Assembly: GCA_965199595.1 (NCBI GenBank)
Contig: OZ241182.1
Span: forward strand, 2,108,001-2,172,000
DNA length: 64,000 bases
Reading direction: 5' to 3'
From: JBBROS01 sp965199595
GTDB lineage: Bacteria > Pseudomonadota > Alphaproteobacteria > Acetobacterales > Acetobacteraceae
In this document: piece after piece, positions 7,720 through 16,844 of the stretch
Layout of the letters: each line of letters begins with the position of its first letter
Numbering within the stretch: position 1 is the stretch's first letter
Program-made: the position numbers and the translations under genes
The notes under the pieces: generated by a model
Told to the model about the DNA's origin: nothing
Database searches by the model: none
Seen by the model: the letters and a program-made list of their open reading frames with translations, nothing else

Positions 7720-9591
7720 CTACGTCCGGGTGGCGACGCGGGCGCCCGGCTGCTCGGTGTGGTTGGCCGGGTCGCGCGTCAGCACGTCCGCCATGATGTC
7801 GCGGCCGAGTGGCGCCGCCGCCGCCGCGCCGGCATTGCCGTGCTCCACCACGACCGCAACGGCATAGCGCGGCGCGTCATACGGCGCGTAGCACACGAAC
7901 AGCGCGTGGGGCCGGAACTCCCAAGGCAGGTTCTCCGACTTGAACCCGCGCTCCCGCTGCTCCCGGCTGACCCGGCGCACCTGCGTGGACCCGGTCTTGC
8001 CCGCCATCTGGATCCCCGGCAGCGGCAGCCGGGCGCCGGGCGCGGTACCGCCGGCTTCGTTCACCACAGCCCACATACCGTCCCGCAGCAGATGCAGGTT
8101 GCGCTCCGGCAGGTTCATGCTCGGCCAATCCTCGGCCTTCGAGCCCGGTTGCAGGACGCCGTTCAGCGTGCGCGTCAGATGCGGCTGCACCGCCCGCCCG
8201 GTGGCGACGCGCGACACGTAGGTCGCCAGCTGCAGCGGCGTGGTCTGGATGTAGCCCTGCCCGATGCCGCAGCTGATGGTATCGCCGATGTTCCAGGGCT
8301 TGCCCTGCCTCATGCGCCAGGCCCGCGTCGGCATCAGCCCGCGCCGCACGCCCGGCAGCTCGATCTGCAGGTCCACCCCGATGCCGAAGCGGTTGGCCAT
8401 GGCTGCCACGCGATCGATGCCGGTGCGCCGGGCCACCTCGTAGAAGAACACGTCGCAGCTGTTCTTCAAGGCGCCGCGCACATCCAGGCCGCCATGCCCG
8501 TTCTTGCTCCAGCAATGGAACCGCGTGTCCCCGAGGTCGAGGTAGCCGGGACAGTTGATCCGCTCGCCCGGCGTGATGGTCTTGGCCTCCAGCCCGGCGG
8601 CTCCCACCGCCATCTTGAAGGTGCTGCCCGGCGCATACAGCCCGGCAGCGGCCTTGTTGATCAGCGGCGCGCGCCGGTTGCGCGTCCACTCGATCCACTG
8701 CGCGTTGCTGACGCCGGAGTTGAACAGGCTCGGGTCGAAGCTGGGGTTGGTGGTCATCGCCAGCACCTCCCCGTTGCGGGCGTCCATCACCACGGCGGAG
8801 GCGCTCTCATCCCCCAGCCGCTTCAGCACGGAGTTCTGCAGCCCGACGTCGATGGTGAGGCCCAGGTCCTGCCCCTGCGTGCCCTCCTGCCGGTCCAGCT
8901 CACGGATCACGCGGCCCACCGCGTTCACCTCCATCTGCACCGCCCCGGCCCGGCCGCGCAGGTCGATGTCATGCGCCTTCTCCATGCCGGAGCGCCCGAT
9001 GCGGATGCCCGGCAGCGCCAGCATGGGCTCGTCCCCCACATCCGACTCGTTGGGCGGCGCCACGTAACCCACCACGTGGGCCAGGGCCGGGCCCTGCGGA
9101 TAGATGCGGGTGGTGCCGACATCGACGTAGATGCCAGGCAGGTCGGGGGCGTTGACCTCGATCCGTGCCATGTCCTCCCAGGTCAGGAACTCCCGCACGA
9201 TCAATGGGATAAACCGGCGACGGCGCCGCAGCTCCCGGTCGATGCGCGCCCGCTCGTGGTCGGGCAGGGCAACGACGCGTGCGAAGCTGTCCAGCGTGCG
9301 GTCCACGTCGGTGGTCATCTCCGCGGTCAGCAGGGCACGCCAGTTCAGCCTGTTGCCGCCGACGACGGAGCCGAACCGATCCAGGATGCGCCCGCGCGGC
9401 GGCGCTGTCAGCCGTGCGCTGATCCGGTTGCTCTCGGCGAGCGTGGCATAGCGCGCCCCCTCCACCACCTGCACCTGATACAGCTTGGCGCCCAGCAGAC
9501 CCAGCACGGTCAACTGCCCGCCGCCCAGCAGCAGGGCGCGCCGGGTGAACACGCCGCTGCGCTTGTTCTCCTTCTTGAAGGGCGGACTCAT
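7720..9591 (-). CDS. mrdA: Penicillin-binding protein 2 (elongasome transpeptidase)
   Basis: This is a class B PBP that cross-links peptidoglycan during lateral growth together with RodA. The 623-residue protein has one N-terminal membrane anchor (about 18-40), the PBP dimer domain, and a transpeptidase domain with all three active-site motifs: STFK (Ser323-Lys326), SCD (Ser378-Asp380) and KTG (532-534). Its ATG overlaps the mreD stop in an ATGA. Confidence 0.96.
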   Translation of the reverse strand: MSPPFKKENKRSGVFTRRALLLGGGQLTVLGLLGAKLYQVQVVEGARYATLAESNRISARLTAPPRGRILDRFGSVVGGNRLNWRALLTAEMTTDVDRTLDSFARVVALPDHERARIDRELRRRRRFIPLIVREFLTWEDMARIEVNAPDLPGIYVDVGTTRIYPQGPALAHVVGYVAPPNESDVGDEPMLALPGIRIGRSGMEKAHDIDLRGRAGAVQMEVNAVGRVIRELDRQEGTQGQDLGLTIDVGLQNSVLKRLGDESASAVVMDARNGEVLAMTTNPSFDPSLFNSGVSNAQWIEWTRNRRAPLINKAAAGLYAPGSTFKMAVGAAGLEAKTITPGERINCPGYLDLGDTRFHCWSKNGHGGLDVRGALKNSCDVFFYEVARRTGIDRVAAMANRFGIGVDLQIELPGVRRGLMPTRAWRMRQGKPWNIGDTISCGIGQGYIQTTPLQLATYVSRVATGRAVQPHLTRTLNGVLQPGSKAEDWPSMNLPERNLHLLRDGMWAVVNEAGGTAPGARLPLPGIQMAGKTGSTQVRRVSREQRERGFKSENLPWEFRPHALFVCYAPYDAPRYAVAVVVEHGNAGAAAAAPLGRDIMADVLTRDPANHTEQPGARVATRT

Positions 9592-10133
9592 GCGCTCTCC
9601 GGGTCAGCCGGGCCGCGATGGGCCATGGTGAACAGCAGGGCCAGCGCCGGATACAGGCCGGCTGTCAGTCCGAACTGGAAGAACGCGGGCGGTCCCGGCA
9701 AAACCCGCAGCGTGAGCAGGCTGGTGAGTGCCCAGCCTAGCGCCGCACCTCCCGCGGCCACGGCCACGAAGGCCAGCCAGACGATCAGGAACCCCTGCCC
9801 CGCCAGCATCCGCCACTTCACTGCCAGACCATGCACGATCAGCAGCACCAGCACGGAAATCCCGGGCGGCGCCAGGCCGAGCAGATCGGACAGCAGCCCA
9901 AGCACGAAGACGATGGGCGGGCTCATGCTGCCAGGCCGGAACAACGACCAGAAGAACACGCAGGCCATCGCCGCCGCCGGCTGCAGCTGCGCCTGGCCCG
10001 GCAGGCCCAGCGGCGCCGCCAGCAACAGCAGCAGCAGCACCGTGATGGTGGCGGGAAATGCGGAACGGCTCGCGGCATCCAGCTTGCGCCACAGCGTCGG
10101 CGTCGGCCGGATGCCGGGGAACCGCTCGGTCAA
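9588..10133 (-). CDS. mreD: Rod shape-determining membrane protein MreD (TTG start)
   Basis: The 181-residue protein is almost wholly hydrophobic, with about five membrane helices, and sits exactly where mreD is expected, between mreC and mrdA. The only reasonable start is a TTG that overlaps the mreC stop (AATTGA), so translation is likely coupled. Identification rests on topology and position more than on motifs, as is usual for MreD. The segment ISVLVLLIVHGLAVKWRM is typical. Confidence 0.88.
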   Translation of the reverse strand: MTERFPGIRPTPTLWRKLDAASRSAFPATITVLLLLLLAAPLGLPGQAQLQPAAAMACVFFWSLFRPGSMSPPIVFVLGLLSDLLGLAPPGISVLVLLIVHGLAVKWRMLAGQGFLIVWLAFVAVAAGGAALGWALTSLLTLRVLPGPPAFFQFGLTAGLYPALALLFTMAHRGPADPESA

Positions 10134-11005
10134 TTGTGGCGCCCGGACGCGGGCTTCTCGGACGGGCGGGCGGGTGCCTCGGGCGCGACCAGACCGCGCA
10201 GGCCGTAGTTGAAGATCCGCACCACCTCCAGCCGGTCCAGCCGGGCCGCCGGCTCAACCTCCGGCACGTTGTTGGCGGAGTAGTGCACGGTGCCGACCGG
10301 AAGCCCGGCAGGAAAGGCATTGGCCTCCGCCGAGGTGACAACCCGCTCGCCCTCCGCGGGCAGCACACCCTCAGGCCAGTACATCAGCCGGGGCCGCGGC
10401 CCGTTGGTGCCGGTCAAGATGGCGCGGGCGCGGCTGTTCTCCAGGATGACCGGGATGCGGCTGTTGATGTCGGTCATCAGCAGCACGCGGGCGCTGCGGC
10501 TGCCCAGCTCCGTCACCCGGCCGACCAGGCCGCGGTCATCCAGCGCGATCTGTCCGCGGGTGATCCCATGGTTCGGGCCGACGGAGAGCAGCACCGCCCG
10601 CGCGTAGACCCCCCCGGCATCGGCAACGACGCGCGCGGTGACATAGCTGGGCGCCGGGTCAGGCACCCAGCGCAGGTTCGCCTTCAGCGTCGCGTTCTCG
10701 GCATCGAGCGCAAGGGCGACCGCCTGCCATTGCCGCAGCACCTCGTTCTGCTGCTTCAGCCTGGCGTTGTCGGCCCGCAGCGTGAACATCGCTTCCGCCT
10801 CGTCCATCGCGGTCTGCACGCTGGCCACGGGCTCCGCGACCACGGCGAACAGCGGCGCCAGCGCATCGGCCAGGGCCATCCGCGCCTGCTCCGCCAGCAG
10901 GGCGTCGGCCTTCCCCAGCAGCATCAACCCGAATGCCGCCGCAATCAGCACGGGCAGGGTGAGCTTCGCGAGCGCCTGTCGGAACGGGATGGAGAGGCGG
11001 ATCAA
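10130..11005 (-). CDS. mreC: Rod shape-determining protein MreC (TTG start)
   Basis: MreC is the periplasmic elongasome scaffold that links MreB to PBP2/RodA. The 291-residue protein has one N-terminal membrane helix (about 15-35), a coiled coil (about 60-110, MDEAEAMFTLRADNARLKQQ and on) and the beta-rich MreC domain (GLVGRVTELGSRSARVLLMTD). The start is TTG with AGGAG ten bases upstream, 16 nt after the mreB stop. The Pro/Ala-rich C-terminus is probably disordered. Confidence 0.94.
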   Translation of the reverse strand: MIRLSIPFRQALAKLTLPVLIAAAFGLMLLGKADALLAEQARMALADALAPLFAVVAEPVASVQTAMDEAEAMFTLRADNARLKQQNEVLRQWQAVALALDAENATLKANLRWVPDPAPSYVTARVVADAGGVYARAVLLSVGPNHGITRGQIALDDRGLVGRVTELGSRSARVLLMTDINSRIPVILENSRARAILTGTNGPRPRLMYWPEGVLPAEGERVVTSAEANAFPAGLPVGTVHYSANNVPEVEPAARLDRLEVVRIFNYGLRGLVAPEAPARPSEKPASGRHN

Positions 11006-11021
11006 GGGCCGGCGGACTCCT

Positions 11022-12065
11022 CTAGTACATGGACGTCAGGACGTTGCGGAGCCGCTTCATCTCCTCAAGCGCCCGGCCGGTGCCAAGGGCCACGCAGCTG
11101 AGCGGGTTCTCGGCGACCACGACCGGCAGGCCGGTCGCGTCCCGCAGCACCTGGTCCAGACGGTACAGCAAGGCACCGCCGCCGGTCAGCACAATTCCTT
11201 TGTCGACGATGTCCGCCGCGAGCTCCGGCGGCGTGTTCTCCAGCGCCACCTTCACCGCCTCGACGATCGCGGTCACCGGTTCCGCCAGGCTTTCAGCAAT
11301 CTGCCGCTGGCCCACCAGGATCTCGCGCGGCACGCCGTTCATCAGGTCCCGGCCCTTCACCTCACGATACGGCCCGTCATCCACATCGTCCGACGGAGTC
11401 GCGGCGCCGATGTCCATCTTGATCCGCTCGGCCGTGCTCTCGCCGATCAGCAGATTGTGCGTGCGGCGGATGTAGCTGATGATCGCCTCGTCCATCTTGT
11501 CGCCGCCCACGCGAACGCTGCGTGAATAGACGATGCCGCCCAGGCTGATCACCGCCACCTCGGTGGTGCCGCCGCCCACATCCACGATCATGCTGCCGGA
11601 CGGCTCCGTCACCGGCAGCCCGGCCCCGATCGCCGCCGCCATCGGCTCCTCGATCAGCAGCACCTTTCGCGCCCCGGCGCTCTCGGCACTCTCCTGGATG
11701 GCCCGGCGCTCCACCGCCGTGCTGCCGCTCGGCACACACACGATGATCAGCGGGCTCGCGAAGCCGCGGCGGTTGTGCACCTTGCGGATGAAATGCTTGA
11801 TCATCTCCTCCGCCACCTCGAAGTCGGCGATCACGCCGTCGCGCAGCGGACGGATGGCGCTGATGTTGCCGGGCGTGCGGCCCAGCATCAGCTTCGCCTC
11901 CTCGCCCACGGCCAGAACCTGCTTCTTGCCACGCACATCGGCGATCGCCACCACGCTGGGCTCCGCCAGCACGATCCCGCGGCCCTTCACATAGACGAGC
12001 GTATTGGCAGTGCCGAGGTCGATGGCCATGTCGGCAGACATGATCCCCAGCAAGCGTCCGAACAT
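11022..12065 (-). CDS. mreB: Actin-like rod shape protein MreB
   Basis: This membrane-bound actin homologue positions the elongasome. The 347-residue protein carries the phosphate-binding motifs DLGTANTLVYVKG near the N-terminus and DVGGGTTEVAVISLGG in the middle, and the adenosine motif TGGGALLYRLD near the C-terminus. It is the first gene of the elongasome operon. A 253-bp divergent intergenic region lies upstream. Confidence 0.98.
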   Translation of the reverse strand: MFGRLLGIMSADMAIDLGTANTLVYVKGRGIVLAEPSVVAIADVRGKKQVLAVGEEAKLMLGRTPGNISAIRPLRDGVIADFEVAEEMIKHFIRKVHNRRGFASPLIIVCVPSGSTAVERRAIQESAESAGARKVLLIEEPMAAAIGAGLPVTEPSGSMIVDVGGGTTEVAVISLGGIVYSRSVRVGGDKMDEAIISYIRRTHNLLIGESTAERIKMDIGAATPSDDVDDGPYREVKGRDLMNGVPREILVGQRQIAESLAEPVTAIVEAVKVALENTPPELAADIVDKGIVLTGGGALLYRLDQVLRDATGLPVVVAENPLSCVALGTGRALEEMKRLRNVLTSMY

Positions 12066-12254
12066 GGGTGATTCCTAAAACATTGCGCAGGGAAGCCGGG
12101 CGGGCCGCGGCGTGGTGGGCTTAGCGGGCCGCCAGGCGCGGAGCAAGGGGCTGTCTGCAACCGGCTGACTTTGCTGTAGAGTCTGTCAAGCAGGCGCGGG
12201 AAGCGTCAGCAAGCGACATAACGTTTTCGTGACACCGCACAGAAACGCGACTTT

Positions 12255-12272
12255 GCCACGGACCTGCCACGG
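12255..12272. repeat. GCCACGG direct repeat, 11-bp period
   Basis: GCCACGG occurs at 12255-12261 and again at 12266-12272, one helical turn apart, in the mreB/lipoprotein divergent region and 47 nt before the first lipoprotein ATG. It could be a regulator site, but may be chance in GC-rich DNA. Confidence 0.3.
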
Positions 12273-12318
12273 TTTCAGATGTTTATCAGAGACCTTCGGC
12301 ATTCGTGGAGAAGATGAC

Positions 12319-12540
12319 ATGAGCATGATTCGAGTTGCGGTTCTGATGGCCGGGGTGGCCCTCTCCGTCGCCGCGTGCGGCGAAACGCCGGGCACGCGGG
12401 CCGTCTCGGGCGGGTTGCTGGGCGCAGGCGCGGGCGCAGCCCTGGGTGCCGCGACCGGCGGCAGCGCCGGAACGGGCGCCTTGATCGGCGGCGGCGTGGG
12501 TGCAGTTGGCGGTGCCGTGACGGCGCCGCGTCGCTACTAG
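12319..12540 (+). CDS. Small glycine-zipper lipoprotein
   Basis: This 73-residue protein has a lipoprotein signal ending in the lipobox VAAC (Cys20). It is followed by a Gly/Ala-rich glycine-zipper helix (GGLLGAGAGAALGAATGG, then GALIGGGVGAVGG). Such proteins (YMGG-like, Rick_17kDa/OmpA-like zippers) insert in or span the outer membrane or stiffen the envelope. A good GGAGAAG precedes the ATG. It forms a tandem pair with the next gene (14-nt gap), and both probably arose by duplication. The specific function is unknown. Confidence 0.8.
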   Translation: MSMIRVAVLMAGVALSVAACGETPGTRAVSGGLLGAGAGAALGAATGGSAGTGALIGGGVGAVGGAVTAPRRY

Positions 12541-12554
12541 ACGGGAGACGGACC

Positions 12555-12863
12555 ATGAAGAAGACAGTGTTGCTGGCCCTCGTTGTTTCCTCCGGCCTCG
12601 GGCTGACCGCCTGCACCGATCCCTATGACCCCGGCCAGCGCGCGCTGGGCGGTGCCGGCATCGGCGCCCTTGGTGGTGCGGCCCTCGGCGGTATCGCCGG
12701 TGGCGGCCGAGGTGCCGCGATCGGCGCCCTGGCCGGCGGTGCGCTCGGCGCAGCGGGCGGTGCGGTGACGACACCGCAGCGGCCAGGCTACTATCAGCAG
12801 CCCGCCTACCAGCCGGCCTATCAGCCCGCACCTGGCTACTACCAGCCGCGGTACGGCTACTGA
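12555..12863 (+). CDS. Glycine-zipper lipoprotein with Tyr/Pro/Gln-rich tail
   Basis: This 102-residue paralogue of the preceding gene starts MKKTVLLALVVSSG with lipobox LTAC (Cys20). It has a glycine-zipper core (about 32-72) and an added low-complexity tail rich in Tyr, Pro and Gln (repeats of the type YQPAYQPAPGYYQP). The two genes form a probable operon. The end overlaps the convergent lpxK by 7 nt. The tail suggests surface or periplasmic exposure, and no enzyme motif is present. Confidence 0.8.
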   Translation: MKKTVLLALVVSSGLGLTACTDPYDPGQRALGGAGIGALGGAALGGIAGGGRGAAIGALAGGALGAAGGAVTTPQRPGYYQQPAYQPAYQPAPGYYQPRYGY

Positions 12864-13846
12864 CCGGCGGCTGGCCCGGTCGCCTGTTCGGGCCGGGCCA
12901 GCCACCGCTGCAGGACGTGCTCGACGCTTGCGGCATCCTGCCATCGCAGGCCTACGCCGAGTGTTTGGACGCGATTCCTCGCCCATGCCGGCAGCCGCAC
13001 CGCATCTTTCGGCGTCGTGATCGGCACCCCGTCAAGGTGTTGCGCCTGCCGCAGAACCCGTCTCAGGTTGCGATCGGTGAACGCGGCATGATCCGGGAAG
13101 TCCTGCACCCCCACGATCTCCGCGCCCGCCTCCACCAGGGTCGCATGGAACTTCGCGGGCCGTGCGATCCCGGCAAAGGCGAACACCCGCCCAGACACCA
13201 TACGGTCGGGAACCAGCCAGGCTTTCAACACCGGAAATCCCGCTGGCAAGGCTGACCCGGCGTCACGCGCGTCATCGCCGATCATGACCGCGGCCACGCA
13301 TCGTGCCGCCGCCGCCGCCACCGGCTCCCGCAATGGCCCGGCCGGCAGCACGCGGCCATTGCCGAACCCCACCGCGCCATCGATCACCAGCAGCCCGGCA
13401 TCCCGCACCAGCCCCGGATTCTGCAACCCGTCATCCATCAGCAGCGCCGTGGCACCCGCCGCCACTGCCGCCCGTGCCGAGGCGGCACGGTCTGCCCCCA
13501 CCCAGGTCGGCACCAGGGCCGCCAGCAGCAAAGGCTCGTCGCCGACCAGGCGTGCGGTGTGCCGTGCCGGGTCAACGCGGAGGGGGCCGCGGGCCTGGCC
13601 GCCATAGCCGCGGCTGATGCAGTGCACCGCAACGCCGCGCGCCGCCAGCCGCGCCGCCAGGTCAAGCACCAGCGTGGTCTTGCCCGCGCCGCCCACGCCC
13701 GCATTGCCGCAACACAGGACAGGCACCGGCGCGCGCCAGCCCGGCCGCGCGACACGACGCGCCGTGGACCAGGCCACGAGTCGACCGACGGGTGCCAGCA
13801 CCCGCGCCGCTGCGCCGTCACGAAACCAGAAGCCCGGCGGCATCAT
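12857..13846 (-). CDS. lpxK: Tetraacyldisaccharide 4'-kinase
   Basis: The enzyme phosphorylates the lipid A disaccharide at the 4' position at the inner membrane. The 329-residue protein has an N-terminal hydrophobic stretch, then the P-loop GVGGAGKTT (residues 49-57), and the typical MDDGLQNPGL Walker-B-like motif around residue 136. Its ATG overlaps the waaA stop (ATGATG), so it is co-translated with the Kdo transferase. Confidence 0.95.
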   Translation of the reverse strand: MMPPGFWFRDGAAARVLAPVGRLVAWSTARRVARPGWRAPVPVLCCGNAGVGGAGKTTLVLDLAARLAARGVAVHCISRGYGGQARGPLRVDPARHTARLVGDEPLLLAALVPTWVGADRAASARAAVAAGATALLMDDGLQNPGLVRDAGLLVIDGAVGFGNGRVLPAGPLREPVAAAAARCVAAVMIGDDARDAGSALPAGFPVLKAWLVPDRMVSGRVFAFAGIARPAKFHATLVEAGAEIVGVQDFPDHAAFTDRNLRRVLRQAQHLDGVPITTPKDAVRLPAWARNRVQTLGVGLRWQDAASVEHVLQRWLARPEQATGPAAGQ

Positions 13847-15099
13847 GGCCGTATCGAACCCAGGATCATGGCGGCAATCCGCGCCGGCAAGGCCGTCTCG
13901 CAGCCAACCTCCCGCAGCGCAGCCGCCCCCAGGGCAGCGGCACGCGGCGGATCATCCAGCATCGTCCCCACCCACCGGGTCAACGCAGCCGCGTCTGCAA
14001 CCGTTTCCAGTGCACCAGCCCGCAGCAGGCGCCCGGCCGGTTCGGCGTTGTTCTCCACATGCGGCCCCATCGCCACGGGCCTGCCGAACTGCGCGGCCTC
14101 AAACGGGTTCTGCCCGCCTCGCTCCACCAGGCTGCCGCCGACGAACACGAAGGCCGCCAGGCGATACAGCAGCCCCATCTCGCCCAGCGTGTCCGCAAGC
14201 CACAGCGCGCCCGGCACCGGGCCCTGCCCCGCGCCGCGCCGCCGGGCCCCCAGTGCCGTGGCCAGCGACGGGCCACGGTCAGGGTGCCGGGGCGCGATGA
14301 TCGTCACCAGGTCAGGGTATCGCGGCAGCATCGCGTGGTGGGCCGCCGCCACCGCCTCCTCCTCGTCCGGATGTGTGCTGGCGGCGAGCCAGACCGGCGC
14401 GGTGCCCAAGGCCTGCTGCAGTCGCGACAGCTCGGCTTCGTCCACCGGCAAGGGTGACGCGGCCAGCTTGAGGTTCCCGGGTGGCCCGACCCTGGCCGCT
14501 CCCAGGGAGCGCAGCCGTTCGGCATCCTGCTCGGTCTGCGGGTGCACCCCGGCGAACGCGCCGAGGATCTGTGCCGCAGAGCGCGGGGCCCGCTGCCACC
14601 CGCGCAGGCTGCGTTCCGACATGCGGGCATTGACCAGCAGCAGCGGCACCGCGCGGGCCTGGCAGGCGCCGATCAGGTTCGGCCATAGCTCGCTTTCCAC
14701 GAACACACCGACATCTGGTCGCCAGTGCTCGACGAACCGTGACACCCAGGCGGGCACATCGAGCGGCACGAACCGGTGCAGCACGTTGTCCAGCCCGAGC
14801 TGCGGCAGCCGCTCCGCCAGCATGGATGCGGAGGTGACCGTCCCGGTCGTGACCAGCACGGTCAGCCCGGGCGGCAGCGCCTGCAGCACCGGCAGGATCG
14901 ACTGCGTCTCCCCCATGCTGGCCGCATGCAGCCAGACCAGCCGGCCGGGCGGGCGCGGCGCCGGATCGATCCCTTCCCGCTCCGGCAACCGCGCCCCGAT
15001 CTCCTTGCCCCGCCGAACCCGGCGCCGCAGCATGACCCGCAGCAGCGGTGCCGCAAGCCGAGCCGCTCCGGCCCAGGCTCTGAGGCTCAGGCCGCGCAA
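13843..15099 (-). CDS. waaA: 3-deoxy-D-manno-octulosonic acid transferase (TTG start)
   Basis: This GT30 enzyme adds Kdo to lipid IVA. The 418-residue protein has the basic N-terminal membrane region (RRRVRRGKEIGARLPER), the segment GRLVWLHAASMGE, NARMSERSLRGWQ, and the C-terminal donor-binding part (VGGSLVERGGQNPFEAAQFG). The TTG start at 15099 is the only one giving a full N-terminus and overlaps the end of the upstream acyltransferase by 13 nt. Confidence 0.94.
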   Translation of the reverse strand: MRGLSLRAWAGAARLAAPLLRVMLRRRVRRGKEIGARLPEREGIDPAPRPPGRLVWLHAASMGETQSILPVLQALPPGLTVLVTTGTVTSASMLAERLPQLGLDNVLHRFVPLDVPAWVSRFVEHWRPDVGVFVESELWPNLIGACQARAVPLLLVNARMSERSLRGWQRAPRSAAQILGAFAGVHPQTEQDAERLRSLGAARVGPPGNLKLAASPLPVDEAELSRLQQALGTAPVWLAASTHPDEEEAVAAAHHAMLPRYPDLVTIIAPRHPDRGPSLATALGARRRGAGQGPVPGALWLADTLGEMGLLYRLAAFVFVGGSLVERGGQNPFEAAQFGRPVAMGPHVENNAEPAGRLLRAGALETVADAAALTRWVGTMLDDPPRAAALGAAALREVGCETALPARIAAMILGSIRP

Positions 15100-15785
15100 G
15101 CGTCGTCCGCGTTTCGGGCAGCCTCGTTCAGCGCGGCTTCAATCTCCGGCAGGCTGGCGGCCCAACCCAGGCGTGGCACGCTGATCGGCACACCGCACGC
15201 CAGAACGCCGCGTCCGAACGGCAGCGGCACCGCCATGCGGTCCCATGTCGGCAGCAGCCGGCGGCGGGTGGACTGCGCGGCGCAAGGCACAATCGGCACC
15301 CCGGCCAGCGCCGCGAGTTGCGCCACGCCCCGAGCCGCCTGCCGCGCCGGCCCGCGAGGACCGTCGGGCGTGATGACCACCTGGTCGCCAGCCGCGAGCA
15401 CGGCCAGCAAGGCGCGCAGGCTGGCGGTGCCGCCCTTCTGTTCGCCGCGCTTGGCCGAAGAGCCGTGCACCAGGTCCAGGCTGAACCCGGCCATCATCCG
15501 GCCGATCAGGCGTCCATCCTGATGCCGGCTGACAAGCACATGCATGCGGCCCCGCGGGCGCTTCTCGCGGGTGCGCGTGTGCATCGCCAGGAACCAGAGC
15601 GCCGGCATCATCGGCAGGCGCTCATGCCAGAACGCGAACACCGCCGGTTGAGCATAGAGATACGAGCCGAGATTCTCTGCGCCGATCAACGTCCAGCGCG
15701 TCGTGCGCAAGGCAAAACGCAGGTAGGCCCCCAGCGCGGCAACGCCGAGGGCCGTGATGCCGGGATGGCGGAGAACGCGCTTCAT
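15087..15785 (-). CDS. DUF374 lysophospholipid acyltransferase-like protein
   Basis: The 232-residue protein matches the DUF374 pattern: an N-terminal hydrophobic helix, FAFWHERLPMMP, VSRHQDGRLIGRMM, a GSSAKRGEQKGG strand and the strongly conserved VVITPDGPRGPA. The family is related to the PlsC/LpxL acyltransferases and is often found beside waaA and lpxK in alphaproteobacteria, so a role in lipid A or phospholipid acylation is likely but not shown. The ATG at 15785 was taken because upstream codons lack family similarity. Confidence 0.85.
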   Translation of the reverse strand: MKRVLRHPGITALGVAALGAYLRFALRTTRWTLIGAENLGSYLYAQPAVFAFWHERLPMMPALWFLAMHTRTREKRPRGRMHVLVSRHQDGRLIGRMMAGFSLDLVHGSSAKRGEQKGGTASLRALLAVLAAGDQVVITPDGPRGPARQAARGVAQLAALAGVPIVPCAAQSTRRRLLPTWDRMAVPLPFGRGVLACGVPISVPRLGWAASLPEIEAALNEAARNADDACAA

Positions 15786-15837
15786 GTCAGGCTGCGCGCT
15801 GGCAGTCGGGCGGCGGGTCGCCCCACCGCCGTCCGGC

Positions 15838-16767
15838 TCACCGGGTCTGCTGAATGGCCGACAGCATCCAGCGGCCGCCAGGCGCCCGCAGGAATGTCCA
15901 GAGTTCGGTCGCCATCGTCCGCAGGCCGACATCGCCGTCCACAACCCGGCCGCTCGAATCCCGCGTCACGTCCAGCATGGAGAAGCGCATCGCGACCGTG
16001 GCATATTCACGGCCAGCCTCGGCCCAGGCTTCGGAGAGGTCGCCCTGCTCCAGCTTCACGTCGGTGACGGTGTTGCGCACGCCGCGGCTGGCCTGGGTGG
16101 ACAGCTGCTCGTTGAAGTAGCCCAGCATCTCCGGCGTCGCGAACTGCTGCATGGCGCGCAGGTCCTGCGCCGACCACGCGGCCTGCACGTCCTGCAACAG
16201 GGTCTCGAACGCGGCGAAGTCAGCGGGGCTGACGTTCACTGGCGCCGGGCCGCCGCCGCCGCCGCCCATGGGCATGGGCCCGCTGGCCGCGGGCTGTCCC
16301 ATGCGCGGCATGCCGGCCAGGGAGGGCTGGCGGTTGATGAACATCCGGAGCAGCCAGCGCCCGACAAAGAACAGCAGCGCCATCTGCAGGATCAGGCCGA
16401 TGAACCCGAACCCGCCGCCACCGCCCATGAACCCGTTGCCCATCAGCAGGCCGCCAAGCCCGACGCCGAGCAGACCACCCGCCAACCCGCCCATGAGGCC
16501 GGACCCGAAGCCGGACCGCCCCGGCTGCTGCAGCGGTGCCCCGTATGGCGCGCCATAGGGTGCCGACGGCGCCGCACGCGGCGTCATGCTGCGCTCCATC
16601 GGTGCGGCCATCGACGGCGCCGTGTTGGTGGAGGGCGGCGCCGAGTAGGTGCGGCTCCCGCGGCTCCCCGAGGAGCTCCCGAACCCGGCCCGCGCATCGG
16701 CAAACGAGGGTGCAAGTGCCAGGGCGGCCACTGCGAGAGCGGTCAGCACGGTGGAACTGCGGCGCAT
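15838..16767 (-). CDS. Tim44-like domain membrane protein
   Basis: The 309-residue protein has a signal peptide (residues 1-24, ending FADA) and a Ser/Pro/Ala/Gly-rich linker. One or two Gly-rich membrane segments follow (GGGFGFIGLILQMALLFFVG), then a C-terminal Tim44-like domain (about 175-309) containing ETLLQDVQAAWSAQDL and ending RWMLSAIQQTR. Bacterial members are inner-membrane proteins of poorly known role. A GGAGA precedes the ATG. It is followed by the DUF374-waaA-lpxK genes after 52 nt. Confidence 0.85.
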   Translation of the reverse strand: MRRSSTVLTALAVAALALAPSFADARAGFGSSSGSRGSRTYSAPPSTNTAPSMAAPMERSMTPRAAPSAPYGAPYGAPLQQPGRSGFGSGLMGGLAGGLLGVGLGGLLMGNGFMGGGGGFGFIGLILQMALLFFVGRWLLRMFINRQPSLAGMPRMGQPAASGPMPMGGGGGGPAPVNVSPADFAAFETLLQDVQAAWSAQDLRAMQQFATPEMLGYFNEQLSTQASRGVRNTVTDVKLEQGDLSEAWAEAGREYATVAMRFSMLDVTRDSSGRVVDGDVGLRTMATELWTFLRAPGGRWMLSAIQQTR

Positions 16768-16802
16768 ATGTCGGGGTCTCCAGAGTTTGATGCGTCTTAT
16801 AT

Positions 16803-16822
16803 AGAACGATCTTACCCGTTCT
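16803..16822. promoter_or_regulatory. Inverted repeat upstream of the Tim44-like gene
   Basis: AGAACG (16803-16808) and CGTTCT (16817-16822) form a perfect 6-bp inverted repeat with an 8-bp spacer, 36 bp before the ATG. It sits beside an AT-rich TATATAAG that could be a -10 region for the minus strand. It is a possible operator; no regulator is assigned. Confidence 0.35.
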
Positions 16823-16844
16823 GTAGAGCAATCCGAAAAATCGC

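Noticed and set aside
12184..12189. TTGACA on the minus strand as the mreB -35 box
   Set aside because: No acceptable -10 lies at 16-19 bases, so the mreB promoter is left unassigned.
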